Source of the DNA: Vitreoscilla sp.
GTDB taxonomy: Bacteria > Pseudomonadota > Gammaproteobacteria > Burkholderiales > Neisseriaceae
DNA: 64,000 nucleotides
Direction: 5' to 3'
NCBI GenBank assembly: GCA_030150505.1
Contig: JASLFS010000029.1
Span: forward strand, 15,710-79,709
In this document: piece by piece, positions 54,077 through 62,712 of the stretch
How the letters are laid out: each line of letters begins with the position of its first letter
Numbering within the stretch: the first letter of the stretch is position 1
Position numbers and translations under genes: made by a program
The notes under the pieces: model-generated
What the model was told of the DNA's origin: nothing
The model's database searches: none
Seen by the model: only the letters and a program-made list of their open reading frames with translations

Positions 54077-54463
54077 TTACAATTGAATTTGAAACCGGGA
54101 CTTCATTCGATGAATGGTTTTTTCAGGAACCTGATGTTGATTGTGACTATGATGACGATTTTCAACAATTAAACTATGCACTTGGTAGTTGTATTGTTTT
54201 GCCATATCAAAATACACTTGCATTTCAGCTTCAGTCGAAAAAGTATTGCTCACAATGGCGATTTGACCTTGCTGTAATTGTTTCAAAACTGCTTGCTCAC
54301 ACCAAGTATGTGCAGCAGCCAAATGTTCAAATTGCCATTGATACTCACCTGCCTCATTGATATAAAACATGTCCGCTTCAAAATATGGAACGGAAAATGC
54401 TGCTGCAAGCTGTTTTGCTACAGTTGACTTACCTGAACCAGGTAAGCCTCGCAATAAATACAT
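54077..54463 (-). CDS. small P-loop kinase-like ATPase
   Basis: 128 residues. Walker A LLRGLPGSGKSTVAKQLA at the start, EADMFYIN, and VSNTFSTEAEMQVYF (strand with Asn/Thr). Resembles the AAA_33/polynucleotide-kinase-like proteins including zeta-toxin relatives, but without a partner antitoxin. Start at 54463 matches the family; an upstream ATG at 54490 would overlap dxs by 22 bases. Located immediately after dxs on the same strand. Confidence 0.75.
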   Translation of the reverse strand: MYLLRGLPGSGKSTVAKQLAAAFSVPYFEADMFYINEAGEYQWQFEHLAAAHTWCEQAVLKQLQQGQIAIVSNTFSTEAEMQVYFDMAKQYNYQVHSLIVENRHHSHNQHQVPEKTIHRMKSRFQIQL

Positions 54464-54468
54464 CGTCC

Positions 54469-56355
54469 TTACTGGCACTTCACTAACCATTGGTTGATTT
54501 TTTGGTGAATATGCTCAGCATCCAATCCTAATTCCGCTAAAATTAATTTTGGATCGCCATGCTCTGTCACAATATCATCAATACCAATTAGTAATACTGG
54601 TTTAGATATATTCATCTGTGCCAGACATTCTAAAACAGCACTTCCTGCTCCGCCCATCGTGCTATTTTCTTCCAAGCAAACCAGATAATCATGGCTATTT
54701 GCTAAGTCTTGTATTAGCTGAGCATCCAAAGGTTTCACAAAGCGCATATCAGCAACTGTATAATTTTCACTCTCAGCAATACACAATGCCGGCTGTACCA
54801 TGCTGCCAAATGCCAACAAGGCAACTTTTTGTCCTTCTTTGCGAATAATACCTTTACCCACAGGCACGGTTGGTAATTCAGAATCGCTGATCTCGCCAGT
54901 TCCTGAGCCGCGTGGGTAACGAACGGCACTAGGACAATCAAGTTGATAACAGGTTGATAACAATACACGACATTCATTAATGTCACTTGGAGTAGCCACA
55001 ACCATATTAGGAATACAGCGTAAATAACTTAAATCATAAGCACCAGCATGGGTAGGGCCATCGGCACCAACAATCCCTGCTCGGTCAATCGCAAACAAAA
55101 CAGGTAAATTTTGTAATGCAACATCATGAATTAACTGATCATATGCCCGTTGTAAGAATGTTGAATAAATCGCCACAACTGGTTTAAGCCCCTCACAAGC
55201 AATCCCTGCTGCAAAAGTCACTGCGTGCTGCTCAGCAATACCCACATCAAAATACCGACTAGGGAATTCTTTTTCAAAAGCAACTAAACCTGAACCTTCT
55301 CGCATTGCTGGGGTAATGCCTACTAATCGATTATCGGCTGCAGCTTGATCTATAATCCATTGCCCAAAAACTTGCGTATATGTTGGCAACGTTGGGGCAG
55401 CTGCTTTAATAGGGCCTTCATCAAGATTAAACTTACCAACTGCGTGCAAACCAACAGGATCTGACTCTGCTAACTTATAACCCTGTCCTTTTTTGGTCAT
55501 AATATGCAATAGCTGAGGTCCTTTTTTGCCTTTTAACTCTGTTAACTTTTCAACCAATCCAAGCACATCATGCCCATCAACTGGACCTGAGTAATCGAAA
55601 CCAAAGCTTTCAAATAAGTTAGCCGATGGCGTCATTTGATCTAAATCGACCAAACCTTTGACTCGATTTTCAATGCGCTGAGCAACATCCAAAGCACCTG
55701 GTAATTTACTTAATACTTTTTCAGATTTACTTTTAAAGTTTCGCGCTAATTCACGCATATCTTGTACTAAATTATTGGCTAAGTATTTCGGTAATGCTCC
55801 AACATTAGGCGAAATTGACATTTCGTTATCATTCAAAATAACCAAAACATCAACATCCATATCTCCAGCATTGTTTAATGCTTCAAATGCTTGTCCTGCT
55901 GTCATTGCCCCATCACCAATAATCGCAACACTTTTGGTATTTAAACCTTTTAATTTATCAGCAACAGCCATACCTAATGCGGCGCCAATAGATGTTGATG
56001 AATGCCCAACACCAAAATCATCATAATCAGATTCTGCTCGTTTGGGAAATCCCGCTAATCCATTTTTTTGTCGCATGGTATTCATGCGATTTTTACGCCC
56101 CGTTAAAATTTTATGGGGATAACTTTGATGCCCAACATCCCAAACCAGATGATCCTCAGGAGTATTAAATACATAATGCAATGCAACAGTCAGTTCAACT
56201 GCACCTAAATTACTCGCAAAATGTCCTCCCGTCTGGCTGACAGACTGCAATAAGAATGTCCGCAACTCTTCTGAGAGTTGAGGCAATTGCATGGGTTCCA
56301 ATTGGCGTAAGTCAACTGGATACTCAATCTGATCAAGCAAAGGGGTCGTTTTCAT
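54469..56355 (-). CDS. dxs: 1-deoxy-D-xylulose-5-phosphate synthase
   Basis: 628-residue thiamin-diphosphate enzyme that starts the MEP isoprenoid route. TPP motif GDGAMTAGQAFEALNNAG...NDNEMSI; HFASNLGAVELTVALHYVF and DVGHQSYPHKILTGR in the N-terminal part; the transketolase-like middle has DVGIAEQHAVTFAAG and a C-terminal domain follows. Full length. Confidence 0.98.
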   Translation of the reverse strand: MKTTPLLDQIEYPVDLRQLEPMQLPQLSEELRTFLLQSVSQTGGHFASNLGAVELTVALHYVFNTPEDHLVWDVGHQSYPHKILTGRKNRMNTMRQKNGLAGFPKRAESDYDDFGVGHSSTSIGAALGMAVADKLKGLNTKSVAIIGDGAMTAGQAFEALNNAGDMDVDVLVILNDNEMSISPNVGALPKYLANNLVQDMRELARNFKSKSEKVLSKLPGALDVAQRIENRVKGLVDLDQMTPSANLFESFGFDYSGPVDGHDVLGLVEKLTELKGKKGPQLLHIMTKKGQGYKLAESDPVGLHAVGKFNLDEGPIKAAAPTLPTYTQVFGQWIIDQAAADNRLVGITPAMREGSGLVAFEKEFPSRYFDVGIAEQHAVTFAAGIACEGLKPVVAIYSTFLQRAYDQLIHDVALQNLPVLFAIDRAGIVGADGPTHAGAYDLSYLRCIPNMVVATPSDINECRVLLSTCYQLDCPSAVRYPRGSGTGEISDSELPTVPVGKGIIRKEGQKVALLAFGSMVQPALCIAESENYTVADMRFVKPLDAQLIQDLANSHDYLVCLEENSTMGGAGSAVLECLAQMNISKPVLLIGIDDIVTEHGDPKLILAELGLDAEHIHQKINQWLVKCQ

Positions 56356-56439
56356 AAGTTATCTTTTTGATTTTATGGTTGTGGCTATTCTAACGGAATT
56401 CATTAAATTTGTCGGACAAATCCAATATTCCATATTCTC

Positions 56440-56910
56440 TTATTCTCTGTGGTACGGATGGTTATGCAATATTGATACTGCTCGATATAACTGCTCAGTT
56501 AACAAAACCCTAACCATCCCATGTGGCATAGTTAAGCTTGATAAACGTAGCAACATATTAGCCTGTTTTTTGATTTTATCAGTTAAGCCATCGGCTCCGC
56601 CAATAATCATACAAATATGCTCACCATTCATTTGCCATTTTTTCAGGTGCTCAGCCAATTGTACTGATGTTGGGGCTTGCCCTCTTTCATCCAACACAAC
56701 CAAATATGCACCGTTCGGGATGGCAGCAAGTAATCTTGTTTCTTCTGCTAACATGCCTTGCTCAGCATTAATGCCTGCACCACGTTTTTCTGGCTTAACT
56801 TCTTTAAGCTGAAACTGTATATCTCGACCAAAACGTTTAGCATATTCACCAACGGCATCATCCACCCACCGTGGCATTTTGGTTCCAACAGCCAATACAG
56901 TAATATTCAT
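56440..56910 (-). CDS. rlmH: 23S rRNA (pseudouridine1915-N3)-methyltransferase RlmH
   Basis: 156 residues of the SPOUT fold: MNITVLAVGTKMPRWVDDAV, LVVLDERGQAPTS and ICMIIGGADGLTDKIKK (SAM knot), and LLTEQLYRAVSILHNHPYH at the end. Full length; in the classic nadD-rsfS-rlmH order. Confidence 0.97.
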   Translation of the reverse strand: MNITVLAVGTKMPRWVDDAVGEYAKRFGRDIQFQLKEVKPEKRGAGINAEQGMLAEETRLLAAIPNGAYLVVLDERGQAPTSVQLAEHLKKWQMNGEHICMIIGGADGLTDKIKKQANMLLRLSSLTMPHGMVRVLLTEQLYRAVSILHNHPYHRE

Positions 56911-56922
56911 TCATTTTCCATT

Positions 56923-56946
56923 AAAAAAGGCTGCCTAGGCAGCCTA
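56923..56946 (-). terminator. terminator after rsfS made of a palindromic uptake-like sequence
   Basis: AGGCTGCCTAGGCAGCCT, a perfect 18-base palindrome (7-pair stem with CTAG loop), with six A that make the T tract on the minus strand. It consists of two overlapping 9-base halves of the uptake sequence. Confidence 0.75.
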
Positions 56947-56954
56947 ATCGTTCT

Positions 56955-57350
56955 TTATTGTGCGTCAGCTGCATGCCATGGTTTAGTCATACCTGCATGA
57001 AATGATGGTTTTTCACCACCCCATAACGCTTCAATATCGTAGTAATCACGAACAGCTGGCAACATGGTATGAATAATCACATCATCAGCATCAACCAATG
57101 ACCACTCACCTGAATCTTGTCCTTCTGAACTACGAACTTCAAAACCTGCTGCTTTTAGCTCAACAGCGACATTATTTGCCAATGCTTTTACTTGGCGGGT
57201 ACTGTCCCCAGAAGCAATAATCATACGAGCAAATAATGATGTTTTTTCTGTTGTATCCAACACTAAAATCTCTTTGCCTTTAACATCTTCTAAAGCATTT
57301 ACGGCAACAGATACAATTTGTTCAATTCTGTCTTTATCTTGTGCATCCAT
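56955..57350 (-). CDS. rsfS: ribosomal silencing factor RsfS
   Basis: 131 residues: ALEDVKGKEILVLDTTEKTSLF, MIIASGDSTRQVKALANNV, and EGQDSGEWSLVDADDVIIH as in RsfS/Iojap. Binds L14 and prevents subunit joining during starvation. 12 bases after nadD. Confidence 0.97.
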   Translation of the reverse strand: MDAQDKDRIEQIVSVAVNALEDVKGKEILVLDTTEKTSLFARMIIASGDSTRQVKALANNVAVELKAAGFEVRSSEGQDSGEWSLVDADDVIIHTMLPAVRDYYDIEALWGGEKPSFHAGMTKPWHAADAQ

Positions 57351-57362
57351 TCGGGATGGCTC

Positions 57363-57989
57363 CTAAACATATAAATAATTTTGAGTAATATAACTCAATA
57401 CTTTTGCATCCAATTCATCAGACACATTAGCATGATTAGCAATTTTTTCGCGTATAGCGCCTGAATTAGTAGCGCTTGGGGTTAAGTCCAATAATGCTAT
57501 TTTACCAGTTAATTGACTTTTATCGGTATTTAACGCATCAACAACCAGTTGCTGAGTTTCTTTTGGTAAAGAAGCCAAGCTATCACTACCCCTTGGAGCA
57601 ATTGCAAAATTACAATAACGCAACAACGATTGGTAACCTCGCCAAGTATGTAATTTTAACAGCGAATCACTACCCATCAACCACCAAAGCTCATCATTGG
57701 CGAAAATTTGCTTAAATATTTGCAAAGTATCTAAAGTATATGTATTTCCCTCTCGAACCATATCACAATCACTTACTGCAAATCGGCTATCTTTATCAGC
57801 AATTAACTCCAACATTTCTAAACGTTGTTGATTACCAGCAACCGTTGTATTTTTCTTGTGATAAGAAAAACCAGTGGGAATAAAGATAACCATATCTAAA
57901 CCTAGCTGGTCCGCAAAAACAGTTGCAATATGCTCATGAGCAATATGTACTGGGTCAAACGTCCCACCAAATAAGCCAATCTTTTTCAT
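57363..57989 (-). CDS. nadD: nicotinate-nucleotide adenylyltransferase
   Basis: 208 residues. Start MKKIGLFGGTFDPVHIAHEH has the HIGH-type motif; the adenylate-binding ending TNSGAIREKI corresponds to the I-S-x-T-x-I-R motif. Catalyses NaMN + ATP to NaAD in NAD synthesis. Confidence 0.96.
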   Translation of the reverse strand: MKKIGLFGGTFDPVHIAHEHIATVFADQLGLDMVIFIPTGFSYHKKNTTVAGNQQRLEMLELIADKDSRFAVSDCDMVREGNTYTLDTLQIFKQIFANDELWWLMGSDSLLKLHTWRGYQSLLRYCNFAIAPRGSDSLASLPKETQQLVVDALNTDKSQLTGKIALLDLTPSATNSGAIREKIANHANVSDELDAKVLSYITQNYLYV

Positions 57990-58016
57990 TAACCAATTAC
58001 TTTCTTTGCTCTAAAA

Positions 58017-58598
58017 CTACTCATCCTTGTTTGCAATGTATTCATAGCCATCATCAACTAAATGCAACTTACCGGTTGACGGATGAATCACAAATCCATG
58101 GATGGCAATTTTATCAGACATCATTGGATGATTACGAATCATGGAAACTGAGTGACGAACACTGTCTTCTACATTATCAAAACCAGTTAGCCATTTATCT
58201 AAATCAACACCAGCATGGCGCAATGTTTCAATGCGATCAGCAGGAATACCGGAAGCAACTACTTTTTCTAAAAAAGCATCCGAGTGTAAACCGCGCATAC
58301 CACAGTCCATATGAGCAATCACCAATATTTCTTCAACTTTTAGCTCATACACAGCAACCAACAAACTGCGCATCACCGAACCCCAAGGATGGGTTACCAA
58401 TGCCCCTGCATTCTTAATCAGCTTAGCATCACCATTTTTTAACCCCAAAGCTTTAGGTAATAGCTCCATAATCCGAGCATCCATACATGACAAAATGGCA
58501 ATCTTACGATCTGGATATTTATCGCTAAAAAACTGTGCATATTCGCCAGAACCAACAAATTCTTCGTTAAAAGACATAATTTCATTAACAATCGACAT
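58017..58598 (-). CDS. beta-class carbonic anhydrase
   Basis: 193 residues. Zinc ligands and dyad: Cys38 and Asp40 in LSCMDARI, His96 and Cys99 in AHMDCGM. Interconverts CO2 and bicarbonate. GGAGT lies before the ATG. 27 bases upstream of nadD on the same strand; bicarbonate is also the substrate for carbamoyl phosphate. Confidence 0.93.
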   Translation of the reverse strand: MSIVNEIMSFNEEFVGSGEYAQFFSDKYPDRKIAILSCMDARIMELLPKALGLKNGDAKLIKNAGALVTHPWGSVMRSLLVAVYELKVEEILVIAHMDCGMRGLHSDAFLEKVVASGIPADRIETLRHAGVDLDKWLTGFDNVEDSVRHSVSMIRNHPMMSDKIAIHGFVIHPSTGKLHLVDDGYEYIANKDE

Positions 58599-58660
58599 CT
58601 TGGACTCCTATCTCACTCATTTGATTTTGTGCGTATTAATCATTTTTATTAACAACATAT

Positions 58661-58705
58661 AAAAAGCTGCCTGAAAATTCTACGCTTTTCAGGCAGCCAA
58701 AGCAA
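58661..58705 (-). terminator. terminator after the purine permease gene, an inverted pair of uptake sequences
   Basis: GCTGCCTGAAAA (58666-58677), 8-base loop, TTTTCAGGCAGC (58686-58697). Each arm holds an 11-of-12 match to the uptake sequence (58664-58675 and 58688-58699). A-rich flanks give T on either strand. Confidence 0.8.
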
Positions 58706-58720
58706 AAAGAGATGGTTTAA

Positions 58721-60043
58721 TTACCCACCAATAAAAAAGAATTTAAATGCCCACAAAGCGGCAATAATCCAAATCATATAAGGAACAGTCTTCGCTTTAC
58801 CTGTAATCAACTTCACAATTGCGTAGGTAATAAAACCCATGGCAATGCCATCTGCAATTGAATAAGTAAATGGCATGAACGCAGCAGTCATCAATGCAGG
58901 AGCAGCTTCCGTCACATCGCTCCAATCAATTTCAGCCAATCCACGAACCATTAATACACCTACATACAGCAAAGCAGGCGCAGTAGCATAGGCAGGAACG
59001 CTGGAAGCTAAAGGAGCAAACCACAAACAAGCCAAGAATAACAAACCAACCACCACTGCGGTTAATCCTGTTTTACCACCAGCCGCCGCACCAGCAGCAG
59101 ACTCAACATAAGCTGTTGTAGAAGAAGTACCTAAAGCAGCCCCCGCTACAATTGCAGTTGAATCAGCAAATAATGCTTTTTTCAAACGTGGCAATTTCCC
59201 ATCTTTTAATAAATTAGCACGATGAGCCACACCCACTAAAGTACCTGTACTATCAAACAAATCGACAAAGAAAAAGACAAAAATAACACCAATCAAGCTA
59301 GCACTAAATAGATGCTCAAAATCCATTTTCATAAACGTGGGCGCTAACGAAGGTACATGCCCAACAACGCCATTAAATGTACTGTAACCAAGGAAAATTG
59401 ACAGAATAGTCACAAACAAAATACTAATAATAATGGCGCCACGGATGCGGAAATGCTCCAGCCCCAAAATCATAAAGAAACCCAACAATGTGAATAAAGG
59501 ACCATGTGTTTTCAAATCACCCATTGCTACAAATGTTGCTGGATTCGCAACCACTAATCCTGCATTTTTTAAAGCAACCAGCGTTAAAAACAAACCAATA
59601 CCCGCAGTTATGGCAAACTTCAACGACATTGGCAAAGCATTAATAATCGCCTCTCGAATTTTCAAAAAGCTTAATGCAATAAATAACAAGCCAGAAATAA
59701 AAACCGCACCTAAAGCCACTTCCCAAGGCACGCCCATGCCCTTAACAACTGAATAGGTAAAATAAGCATTTAGCCCCATCCCTGGCGCCAACGCAATTGG
59801 ATAATTCGCGATGATACCCATCATCATGCAACCAATAGCAGCAGCAATACACGTTGCGACAAAAACAGCTCCGTAATCCATCCCAGCTTGAGATAATATA
59901 TCTGGGTTCACTACAATAATATAAGACATGGCTAGGAAAGTTGTTAACCCTGCTAAAACTTCTGTCTTAACAGAAGTGCCATTCTCTTTTAACTTAAAGA
60001 AGTTATCAAGCCAACCTCTGTCTTGATGCGCTGCTTCGCTCAT
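58721..60043 (-). CDS. NCS2-family purine permease
   Basis: 440 residues, about 12-14 helices: VLAGLTTFLAMSYIIVVNP, ANYPIALAPGMGLNAYFTY, and DLFDSTGTLVGVAHRANLL, the AzgA/GhxP-like set that imports adenine or hypoxanthine/guanine with H+. ATG 60043 fits; the frame extends to 60073. Confidence 0.92.
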   Translation of the reverse strand: MSEAAHQDRGWLDNFFKLKENGTSVKTEVLAGLTTFLAMSYIIVVNPDILSQAGMDYGAVFVATCIAAAIGCMMMGIIANYPIALAPGMGLNAYFTYSVVKGMGVPWEVALGAVFISGLLFIALSFLKIREAIINALPMSLKFAITAGIGLFLTLVALKNAGLVVANPATFVAMGDLKTHGPLFTLLGFFMILGLEHFRIRGAIIISILFVTILSIFLGYSTFNGVVGHVPSLAPTFMKMDFEHLFSASLIGVIFVFFFVDLFDSTGTLVGVAHRANLLKDGKLPRLKKALFADSTAIVAGAALGTSSTTAYVESAAGAAAGGKTGLTAVVVGLLFLACLWFAPLASSVPAYATAPALLYVGVLMVRGLAEIDWSDVTEAAPALMTAAFMPFTYSIADGIAMGFITYAIVKLITGKAKTVPYMIWIIAALWAFKFFFIGG

Positions 60044-60141
60044 GATGTCATCCAATCCCAAAAGAACAATCAATGTGACTGTTAGGTATCAACAATAAAA
60101 AATTAAAATATCTGCCAACCAAACCAATGCAGATAAAAACG

Positions 60142-60171
60142 AAAAAACACGGTATTTTAAGATACCGTGTT
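60142..60171 (-). terminator. terminator after fba
   Basis: AACACGGTAT, 6-base loop, ATACCGTGTT, with six A on the left giving the T tract. Confidence 0.88.
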
Positions 60172-60195
60172 AATACTAAGAAAACATAATGATTA

Positions 60196-61260
60196 TTACT
60201 TAATCATTTGTTTTAATTCACCTTTGGCATACATATCAGCCATTTTATCTAACGAAATAGGCTTAACTTTACTAGCCATTCCTTCACAACCAAACGCCAA
60301 ATAGCGGTCAATACAAAGTTGCTTCATTGCATCAGTGCTAACTTGTAAGAATTTACGAGGATCAAATTGTGACGGATTTTGCGCTAAGTAACGACGAACA
60401 GCGCCAGTACTTGCCAAGCGTAAGTCAGTATCAATATTAACTTTACGAACACCGTTTTTAATGCCTTCAACAATCTCTTCTACTGGCACACCATAAGTTT
60501 CACCAATATCACCGCCAAATTCGTTAATAATAGCTAACCACTCTTGTGGTACAGAACTTGAACCATGCATAACTAAATGCGTATTTGGCAAACGCTCATG
60601 AATTTCTTTAATACGGTCAATGCGCAACACATCTCCCGTTGGCTTACGGCTAAATTTATAAGCGCCATGACTTGTACCAATAGCAATTGCCAAAGCATCA
60701 ACATCAGTATCTTTCACAAAACTAACAGCTTCATCAACACTTGTTAACATTTGCTCATGGCTCAATACACCTTCAGCACCTACGCCATCTTCCTCACCAG
60801 CTAAACCTGTCTCAAGGTTACCTAAACAACCTATTTCACCTTCAACAGATACACCACAGGCATGAGACATTTTCACAACGGTACGAGTAACATCAACGTT
60901 ATAAGCATAATCAGTTGGTGTTTTGCCATCTGGCATTAAGCTACCGTCCATCATCACAGAGCTAAAGCCCAATTGAATTGAACGCTGGCAAATATCAGGA
61001 CTAGCACCATGATCTTGATGCATAACCACAGGAATATGAGGGAACTCTTCAATAGCAGCCAAAATCAAATGGCGCAAGAAAGGCGCACCCGCATATTTAC
61101 GCGCACCCGCACTGGCTTGAACAATAACAGGAGCATTCACTTCATCAGCTGCTTCCATAATTGCACGCATTTGCTCTAAGTTATTAACGTTAAATGCTGG
61201 CAAACCATAACTATGCTCTGCTGCGTGATCCAATAATTGGCGCATTGAAACCAGTGCCAT
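60196..61260 (-). CDS. fba: class II fructose-bisphosphate aldolase
   Basis: 354 residues. Zinc ligands appear in VVMHQDHGASPDIC, GEIGCLGN, and HLVMHGSSSVPQEW; a KVNIDTDLRLASTGAVR segment binds the substrate phosphate. AGGAG lies 8 bases before ATG 61260. Lower glycolysis/gluconeogenesis, near pgk. Confidence 0.97.
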   Translation of the reverse strand: MALVSMRQLLDHAAEHSYGLPAFNVNNLEQMRAIMEAADEVNAPVIVQASAGARKYAGAPFLRHLILAAIEEFPHIPVVMHQDHGASPDICQRSIQLGFSSVMMDGSLMPDGKTPTDYAYNVDVTRTVVKMSHACGVSVEGEIGCLGNLETGLAGEEDGVGAEGVLSHEQMLTSVDEAVSFVKDTDVDALAIAIGTSHGAYKFSRKPTGDVLRIDRIKEIHERLPNTHLVMHGSSSVPQEWLAIINEFGGDIGETYGVPVEEIVEGIKNGVRKVNIDTDLRLASTGAVRRYLAQNPSQFDPRKFLQVSTDAMKQLCIDRYLAFGCEGMASKVKPISLDKMADMYAKGELKQMIK

Positions 61261-61341
61261 GAGGTCATCTCCTAACAACAATAATAATAAAAATCAATAA
61301 AACTGATTATAATCGTTTTACCCATAATATTCGAATATTAA

Positions 61342-62652
61342 TTACTTATTCAACTTTATATCAATCACTGTTTCGTCTTTAGTATTGGCAACAAAAGCCC
61401 ATAAAATCACAATAATCATTGCAAAATATAATCGACCACTATTATGAGCAAATATAGTTTGTGTTAAACCAGCTATAACGAAGCTAATAACAACTAGCAA
61501 TCCAGCAAAAGATAATGCCTTTTGTGTGAAATTTTTTCGAACATTAGCATGAATCAAAGATTGCATAAAATATGTAAAAGGAACGCCATATACCATCAAT
61601 AAAGCCAATAAGCCAATAATGCCTTTTTTCACAAACGCATTCAAAATATCACTATGGGGATGCCCAAACATAACAATAGACTCTGTACTCCTACTCTCTT
61701 TGGCTAATTGCTCTTTTTTCTGCATGAAACCAGATTGCCCCCAACCTAGTAATGGTTTTTCTTGAATTAAATCAATAGCATTCTTCCACATAACAAATCT
61801 TAAGCCAATCGATGTATTACTATTTCCTCGCTCCAAAGCATTGATATCATTAACAACTTCATCAATGCGACCCTCTTTCATAAACATACTTTGTACTGGT
61901 GATGTATTTATTGCGGCAGTAGCAAAACCAATACTTGCAATACCAGCACATAACCAGAACCACTTAGGCAAATCTTTCCAAAAACAAACAATAAAGCCTA
62001 AGATAATGATAGGTAATGTTAAAAAAGAGCCTCTAGCCGTAGAAAACATCACTAAGACCATTGTTAATGGCACTGCTATCAAAGCCAAAACACTCCATAT
62101 TTTTTGCTTATTTTTAATAAATGCAGCCACGCTTGCAATATTAATGGCTGATATAGCCGCAGTGATACAAGCAAACTGAATAGACATCATACCAAGCGTA
62201 TTTAATAATCTGGGGTCAAAATCCGAATCTGCATTAAAGCGAAATGCCAAGCATCCTATAAATAGCAAATAGCTGCCTAAAACATTTAATTTAAATAAAA
62301 CAGTAGAATCAATCTTATTTTTTAATAACAATAAGAAAATAGGTATCGACAATAAAAACGGATATGCATCTAATAATCCTTCTTTTATAGAACCATCCAT
62401 CCCTGCATAAATAATATATAAAAATGCAAATAACAACCATGTGATTATTAATAACCTACTGCTTTTTGAAGGATTTTTTTTAATACATGGCCCAAAAAAA
62501 ACTGAAACTAAACTAGTCAATAGCAATACAATGCTACCTAACTGATACCCCATTAGTTTTGGTAAAGGAATTAAATTAAAAGACAAAAATAATGTGAGTC
62601 CTAAACCAACGAATATTAAAATTCCTTTATGAATAATATTCTGAATCAACAT
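61342..62652 (-). CDS. O-antigen ligase-like (Wzy_C) membrane protein
   Basis: 436 residues with about 10-11 helices and a periplasmic loop containing GLRFVMWKNAIDLIQEKPLLGWGQ and the catalytic-type FGHPHSDILNAF. Candidate roles: WaaL ligase, O-oligosaccharyltransferase of the PglL/TfpO kind acting on pilin, or a Wzy polymerase; sequence alone does not decide. It is smaller than Neisseria PglL. AT-rich by eye compared with its fba and pgk neighbours, between which it sits on the same strand. Confidence 0.8.
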   Translation of the reverse strand: MLIQNIIHKGILIFVGLGLTLFLSFNLIPLPKLMGYQLGSIVLLLTSLVSVFFGPCIKKNPSKSSRLLIITWLLFAFLYIIYAGMDGSIKEGLLDAYPFLLSIPIFLLLLKNKIDSTVLFKLNVLGSYLLFIGCLAFRFNADSDFDPRLLNTLGMMSIQFACITAAISAINIASVAAFIKNKQKIWSVLALIAVPLTMVLVMFSTARGSFLTLPIIILGFIVCFWKDLPKWFWLCAGIASIGFATAAINTSPVQSMFMKEGRIDEVVNDINALERGNSNTSIGLRFVMWKNAIDLIQEKPLLGWGQSGFMQKKEQLAKESRSTESIVMFGHPHSDILNAFVKKGIIGLLALLMVYGVPFTYFMQSLIHANVRKNFTQKALSFAGLLVVISFVIAGLTQTIFAHNSGRLYFAMIIVILWAFVANTKDETVIDIKLNK

Positions 62653-62673
62653 AATTCCTTTTTTATAACCAAT

Positions 62674-62706
62674 AAAAAGCTGCCCTAAATCATTAGAACA
62701 GCTTTT
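62674..62706 (-). terminator. terminator after pgk
   Basis: AAAAGCTG ... CTAA, loop ATCA, TTAG ... CAGCTTTT, giving a T tract on the minus strand. Confidence 0.78.
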
Positions 62707-62712
62707 ATTGTC

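Noticed and set aside
54077..54463. Zeta-type toxin of a toxin-antitoxin pair
   Set aside because: The P-loop fold is similar, but no small antitoxin gene is adjacent and the gene is attached to dxs; a kinase-like housekeeping protein is the safer reading.
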